From: Microbacterium sp. 70-16
Lineage (GTDB): Bacteria; Actinomycetota; Actinomycetes; Actinomycetales; Microbacteriaceae
Assembly (NCBI RefSeq): GCF_001898315.1
Contig: NZ_MKTQ01000008.1
Location: 62,001-126,000, forward strand
DNA length: 64,000 nucleotides
Direction of reading: 5' to 3'
Position 1 is the first letter of the stretch, and every line of letters starts with the position of its first letter. Positions 57,200-64,000 of the stretch are shown here, piece after piece. A program made the position numbers and the translations under genes. The notes below the pieces were generated by a model. That model worked only from the letters and a program-made list of their open reading frames with translations. It did no database searches and was not told the origin of the DNA.

Positions 57200-57931
57200 T
57201 CACTCGCCGTTGTACGCCGCCAGCACCTCGGCGATCGGGGCATCCATCTTCAGCTGCCCCTTGTCGAGATAGAGCCCACGGGTGCAGAAGCGGCGCAGGT
57301 CCTTCTCGTTGTGACTGACGAAGAAGAGCGTCCTGCCGGCAGCTAGCAGCTCATCGATGCGGCGGTAGCACTTGTCGCGAAACGCCTTGTCGCCGACGGC
57401 GAGCACCTCGTCGACGAGCAAGATCGGTTCGTCGAGCTGCGACACGACGGAGAATGCCAGTCGCACCTTCATTCCATTCGAGAGATGCTTGTAGGGCATG
57501 TCGATGAAGTCGGCGATCTCCGCGAACTCGATGATGTCATCGAAGCGGCGCGCGACCTCGGCCCGACTCATGCCGTGCAGACCCGCAGTCAACCGGACGT
57601 TCTCACGCACGGTCAGGTCTCCCACGAAGCCGCCGGTGATCTCGATCAGCGGCGCGACTCCCCCGCGCACATCGACGGTGCCCTCGTCTGCCAGCAGCAC
57701 ACCGGCGACAAGCTTGAGCAGCGTCGACTTGCCCTGCCCGTTGCGACCGACGACACCGATCGCCTCACCCTGGCGCACGTCGAACGACACCTCACGCAGC
57801 GCCCAGAACTCGTCGGGTCGCGTGCGGCGACGTGACCCGCCGAAAAGGTCCTTCAGGCTGCGGCGGCCCCGCCGAATGCGTCGAAAGCGTACCCCGAGGC
57901 CGGCCACGTGAATGGCGATGTCTGCAGCCAC
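57200..57931 (-). CDS. wzt: polysaccharide ABC exporter ATPase, Wzt-like
   Basis: 243 residues. Walker A GRNGQGKSTLLKLVAG, signature LSNGMKVRLAFSV, Walker B PILLVDEVLAVGD and the switch histidine in FFVSHNEKD. There is no C-terminal carbohydrate-binding domain, so it is the short TagH/Rv3781-like form. I start it at the GTG at 57931, which overlaps the wzm stop as TAGTG and has AAGGAG just upstream; the longer track start lies inside wzm. Energises export of a complete lipid-linked polymer. Confidence 0.9.
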   Translation of the reverse strand: MAADIAIHVAGLGVRFRRIRRGRRSLKDLFGGSRRRTRPDEFWALREVSFDVRQGEAIGVVGRNGQGKSTLLKLVAGVLLADEGTVDVRGGVAPLIEITGGFVGDLTVRENVRLTAGLHGMSRAEVARRFDDIIEFAEIADFIDMPYKHLSNGMKVRLAFSVVSQLDEPILLVDEVLAVGDKAFRDKCYRRIDELLAAGRTLFFVSHNEKDLRRFCTRGLYLDKGQLKMDAPIAEVLAAYNGE

Positions 57932-58731
57932 TACAGCTCCTTCAACACGGCCGGCTCGAAGCGTCGGAACACGTAGGCACCCACAGCGAGCAGAACGAGC
58001 GACATCACCGCGGCGAGGCCCGCGGCAGCGGCATCCCACTCACCGGGGAACAGCCCGGCGCGGTACAACGAGAAGATGCCCGACAGCGGATTCAGCAGGG
58101 CGATCTCGCGGAACGGTGAGGGCAGATCGGGCAGTCCGTAGATGATCGGCGACGCATAGAACAACGCCCGCAGCACGAGCCGCGTCGTGCGCTCGAGGTC
58201 GCCCCATAGCGCACACAGCGGGGCGATGAGCAGCCCGAGTCCGACCAGCAGGATCGTCTGCAGCAGCATGCCGAGCGGAAAGAGCAGAACCATCGCGTTG
58301 AGCTCGACGCGCGGCACGGCGAATACCGCGAACAGCACCAGCACCGGAATCGAGAACGCGAACTCGATGCCCTTGCTGAGCACGATCCGATTCACCCAGA
58401 TCGACCGCGGAATGGCCGTCGACCGCACCAACCGGGCATCCTTCTGGAACGCCTTCGTGAAATCCCCCACCGCCGAGTTGAACCACACCCAGGGCAACAG
58501 CCCCGCGATGAGGAACACGATGTACGGCGATGCGCCGATGTCACCGCGCTGGAACACCTGCGTGAAGACGAACCAATAGATGGCACTCATCACGAGCGGG
58601 TCGAGCACTGACCACAGATAGCCCAGCGCGCTCGTCGAGTACCGCACCCGCAGATCACGCGCCGACAGCAACCACAGCGAGTGCAGATAGCGCCGCGGCG
58701 ATCCGGGGGCGCCGACGACGGCGGTGGTCAC
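57931..58731 (-). CDS. wzm: polysaccharide ABC exporter permease, Wzm-like
   Basis: 266 residues, ABC-2 type permease with six membrane helices. LWLLSARDLRVRYSTSALGYLWSVLDPLVMSAIYWFVFTQVF and FLIAGLLPWVWFNSAVGDFTKAF match the TagG/Wzm/Rv3783 family; RAGLFPGEWDAAAAG closes the C-terminus. Starts with GTG. It forms one unit with wzt and follows the membrane protein gene by 24 nt. Confidence 0.9.
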   Translation of the reverse strand: MTTAVVGAPGSPRRYLHSLWLLSARDLRVRYSTSALGYLWSVLDPLVMSAIYWFVFTQVFQRGDIGASPYIVFLIAGLLPWVWFNSAVGDFTKAFQKDARLVRSTAIPRSIWVNRIVLSKGIEFAFSIPVLVLFAVFAVPRVELNAMVLLFPLGMLLQTILLVGLGLLIAPLCALWGDLERTTRLVLRALFYASPIIYGLPDLPSPFREIALLNPLSGIFSLYRAGLFPGEWDAAAAGLAAVMSLVLLAVGAYVFRRFEPAVLKEL

Positions 58732-58755
58732 GGTGTCGAGTCTAGGCGCGAGCGC

Positions 58756-61745
<2,990 letters not shown>

Positions 61746-61774
61746 TCAGAGTCTGTCATGCGAGCCATCTCGCG

Positions 61775-61790
61775 TAGCCTGGACAGGCTA
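61775..61790. promoter_or_regulatory. palindromic bidirectional -10 element between glf and a GT2 gene
   Basis: TAGCCTGGACAGGCTA is a 16-bp palindrome (TAGCCTG-GA-CAGGCTA). On the plus strand TAGCCT (61775-61780) stands 9 nt before the GT2 ATG at 61790; on the minus strand TAGCCT (61790-61785) would start glf with a leader of about 36 nt. No convincing -35 in either direction. Confidence 0.5.
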
Positions 61791-62680
61791 TGACCATCGA
61801 GATTTTCGTGCCCTTCTGGGGCGACCCCGGGCTCCTCTACGACACCGTGGAGTCGGTGCGCGCCCAGCGCGACGCTGACTGGCGCCTCATCGTCATCGAC
61901 GACTGCTATCCCGATGACAGCGTCCCCGCTCATTTCGCCGCGATCGACGATCCGCGCATCGAGTACGTGCGCAATGAGGTCAACCTCGGGATCACCGAGA
62001 ACTACCGCGAGGCGATCCGCCGGGCAACCACCGAGCACATCGTGATCCTCGGCTGCGATGACCTCCTCCACCCCGACTATCTCGACGTGATCCGCCGGAC
62101 CGTCGCGGCGGTGCCGCACGCCGACGTCATCCAGCCCGGCGTCATCGTCATCGACGAGCACAGCGCCGTCGTGTCACCCCTCGTCGACCGGGTCAAGCAG
62201 CGCCTGCTCGCGCCGCGCCGTGGCACCGGCGTCGCCGTGCTCACAGGCGAGCAGATGGCGACAAGCCTCATCCGCGGCGACTGGCTCTACTGGCCGTCAC
62301 TCACCTTCCGCACCGAGACGCTCAAGCGCATCGACTTCCGCGAGGGTCTTCCGATCATCCAAGACCTCGCCCTGCTGATGGACATCGCGTTCGACGGCGG
62401 CACCCTGGCCTACAACCCGACCGTCGCCTTCTCGTATCGTCGTCACGGCGGCAGCGCCTCACAGAAGACCCTGCTCGACGGCAGACGCTTCCGCGATGAG
62501 CGCAGCTACTACGCGCAGGCCCGGCAGCTCGCCGGCGCGAAGGGATGGCGCCGCACGGCACTGACGGCGCGGATCCGCCTCATGTCGCGTCTGCACGCCG
62601 TCACCGAACTGCCCGGCGTCCTGCGGTCGGGAACACGCGACGGACTAGAATCGACGCTGGCTCACATTTTCGCCCTCTAG
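61790..62680 (+). CDS. GT2 glycosyltransferase
   Basis: 296 residues: IEIFVPFWGDPGLLYDTVESVRAQ, LIVIDDCYPDDSVPAHF, EVNLGITENYREAIRRATTEHIVILGCDDLLHPDYLDVI (acidic metal site DD), then WLYWPSLTFRTETLKRIDF. A GT-A family 2 enzyme, donor unknown. It opens a plus-strand operon with the SDR epimerase and acyltransferase genes, divergent from glf. Confidence 0.87.
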   Translation: MTIEIFVPFWGDPGLLYDTVESVRAQRDADWRLIVIDDCYPDDSVPAHFAAIDDPRIEYVRNEVNLGITENYREAIRRATTEHIVILGCDDLLHPDYLDVIRRTVAAVPHADVIQPGVIVIDEHSAVVSPLVDRVKQRLLAPRRGTGVAVLTGEQMATSLIRGDWLYWPSLTFRTETLKRIDFREGLPIIQDLALLMDIAFDGGTLAYNPTVAFSYRRHGGSASQKTLLDGRRFRDERSYYAQARQLAGAKGWRRTALTARIRLMSRLHAVTELPGVLRSGTRDGLESTLAHIFAL

Positions 62681-62725
62681 CCCGGGAGTCTCCCGCGGCG
62701 GCGCACACCACCCAGGAGACCATTC

Positions 62726-63862
62726 ATGCCTGAGCACGTGCTCATCACCGGCGGCGCAGGGTTCATCGGCACTCGACTCGCGCGGCGCTTCGTCGACGCC
62801 GGACACACGGTGACCGTGCTCGACTCGCTCATCCCGCAGGTGCACGGCGACGACCCACAGACCACATCGCCGCTGCTGCGCTCACTCGACGGCATCGCGA
62901 CGGTGATCGAGGGCACCGTCACCTCGGTCGACGACCTGCGCCGCGCACTGCAGGGCGCGCAGATCGTCGTCCACCTGGCCGCCGAGACCGGCACCGGCCA
63001 GTCCATGTACGAGATCGACCGCTACGTCGAAGCCAACGTCGGCGGCACCGCCAAGCTGCTCGACCTGCTCGCGAACGAGTCCCACACCGTGGGGCGCCTC
63101 GTGATCGCCTCGTCGCGGTCGATCTACGGCGAGGGCGCCTACCGCACCGACGACGGCCGCCTCGTGTACCCGTCACATCGCGCCGACGCCGACATGGCCG
63201 CCGGCGACTTCGACGTGCACGCGCCCGGCGAAGGCGAGCTCACGCTCGTCCCGACCGACGAGTCGGCGAAGCTGCACCCGTCGAGCGTGTACGGAATCAC
63301 GAAGCAGATGCAGGAATCGCTCATCATGACCGTCGCGCCGACGATCGGCATCGAACCGGTGTCGCTTCGCTACCAGAACGTGTACGGGCCGGGGCAGTCG
63401 CTGAAGAACCCCTACACCGGCATCCTGTCGATCTTCTCGACCCTCATTCGCCAGGGCAAGCCGATCAACATCTTCGAGGACGGGCTCGAGAGCCGCGACT
63501 TCGTGTACATCGACGACGTCGTCGAGTCCACCTTCCTGGCCTCGACGCTGCCGGCCGCAGCCGGGCGCACGATCAACGTCGGCTCAGGTGTCGCGACGAC
63601 AGTCAACGAGGTCGTGGATGCCCTGTTCACCGCCTTCGGCACCGAGGTCCCGACCACCGTGACCGGCAACTACCGACTCGGCGACATCCGACACAACGTC
63701 GCCGACACCACGGTGCTCGCCGACGCGCTGGGCTACTCGCCGCGCACCGACTTCCGCACGGGCGTCACACGCTTCGTCGAGTGGGTGCTCGAGGAGCCCG
63801 TCGAAGAGAGCGGCTACGAGCGTTCACTCAAAGAGATGGCCGAGCGGAGCCTGCTCAAGTAA
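62726..63862 (+). CDS. NAD-dependent epimerase/dehydratase (extended SDR)
   Basis: 378 residues. Rossmann motif ITGGAGFIGTRLARRFVDAG, catalytic YGITKQ (YxxxK) after LHPSSV, substrate region RYQNVYGPGQSLKNPYTGILSIF, and FEDGLESRDFVYIDDVVESTFLA, the usual nucleotide-sugar epimerase pattern. An insert of about 30 residues (DDGRLVYPSHRADADMAAGDF) stands between the serine-like and tyrosine positions. The nucleotide sugar is unknown. AGGAGA lies upstream of the ATG; its stop overlaps the next start as TAATG. Confidence 0.88.
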   Translation: MPEHVLITGGAGFIGTRLARRFVDAGHTVTVLDSLIPQVHGDDPQTTSPLLRSLDGIATVIEGTVTSVDDLRRALQGAQIVVHLAAETGTGQSMYEIDRYVEANVGGTAKLLDLLANESHTVGRLVIASSRSIYGEGAYRTDDGRLVYPSHRADADMAAGDFDVHAPGEGELTLVPTDESAKLHPSSVYGITKQMQESLIMTVAPTIGIEPVSLRYQNVYGPGQSLKNPYTGILSIFSTLIRQGKPINIFEDGLESRDFVYIDDVVESTFLASTLPAAAGRTINVGSGVATTVNEVVDALFTAFGTEVPTTVTGNYRLGDIRHNVADTTVLADALGYSPRTDFRTGVTRFVEWVLEEPVEESGYERSLKEMAERSLLK

Positions 63863-64000
63863 TGGTCACTGCGACGGTCTCCGCCCGCGCCTTCCCCCAT
63901 CGGAACAACAGCCTCAACCTCTTCCGGCTGATCCTCGCGGCGGCGGTGCTGTTCGCGCACGCGTTCTACATCACCGGCAACGGCACCGGGCCGATGCTGC
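63862..64000 (+). CDS. acyltransferase-3 family membrane protein, N-terminal part (3' truncated)
   Basis: Not in the ORF track. The ATG at 63862 shares a base with the previous stop (TAATG). The 46 visible residues, MVTATVSARAFPHRNNSLNLFRLILAAAVLFAHAFYITG..., show the SLNLFRLILA-x-AVLFAHAF start of OafA-type acyltransferases with the conserved histidine in the first helix. It would O-acylate the sugar polymer. It runs off the right edge. Confidence 0.72.
   Translation, partial: MVTATVSARAFPHRNNSLNLFRLILAAAVLFAHAFYITGNGTGPML

Overview
The window is chromosomal DNA of a high-GC actinobacterium, most likely a Microbacteriaceae member close to Microbacterium. The evidence is two WhiB proteins, an RsrA/SigH pair, MtrAB-LpqB, PdtaS, DUF3499, DUF5719 and Rv3235 family proteins, strong G/C third-position bias, and no mycolic-acid or arabinan genes. 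Genus is inferred; no rRNA or tRNA gene was found to confirm it.

Region 1 (1-40 kb) is conserved core in an order that largely parallels M. tuberculosis Rv3219-Rv3260c: the end of 2-oxoglutarate dehydrogenase, a lipid-kinase-like gene, rsrA-sigH diverging from aroA-rsgA, an acyl-CoA ligase, bcp, whiB1, pdtaS, an orphan MinD/CpaE-like ATPase with a SAF-domain membrane protein, an Rv3235 family gene, an AlaA-like aminotransferase, secA, hpf, comF, mtrA-mtrB-lpqB, ahcY, DUF3499, a metallopeptidase-family gene, DUF5719 plus a large glycosyltransferase, whiB2 and manA. Between mtrA and ahcY sits a lineage-specific block: aquaporin, furA-katG, and a DUF559-type nuclease-like gene bracketed by related palindromic repeats with a 32-bp period.

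Region 2 (40-64 kb) is a surface-polysaccharide locus: two O-antigen-ligase-like proteins, a GlfT1-like glycosyltransferase, a CWB2/sunset wall protein, a GH39-like lipoprotein, then a cassette (47.85-57.2 kb) with DUF4012, WbsX-like, Wzy-like, pyruvyltransferase, Wzx-like flippase and two GT2 genes. After it come glf with an ABC exporter (wzm-wzt), another GT2, an SDR epimerase and the start of an acyltransferase-3 gene that runs off the window. A Wzx/Wzy-type and an ABC-type export route are therefore side by side, and galactofuranose is probably a building block.

Two DNA-level patterns run through the window. The 7-mer GGATGCC/GGCATCC is very frequent, forces unusual codons, tips several terminators, and almost vanishes from 47.85-57.2 kb, which marks that cassette as probably acquired. 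Many genes have a TANNNT -10 box only 6-9 nt before the start codon, so leaderless transcription looks common, often in the form TAGNNT-GGATGCC-ATG.
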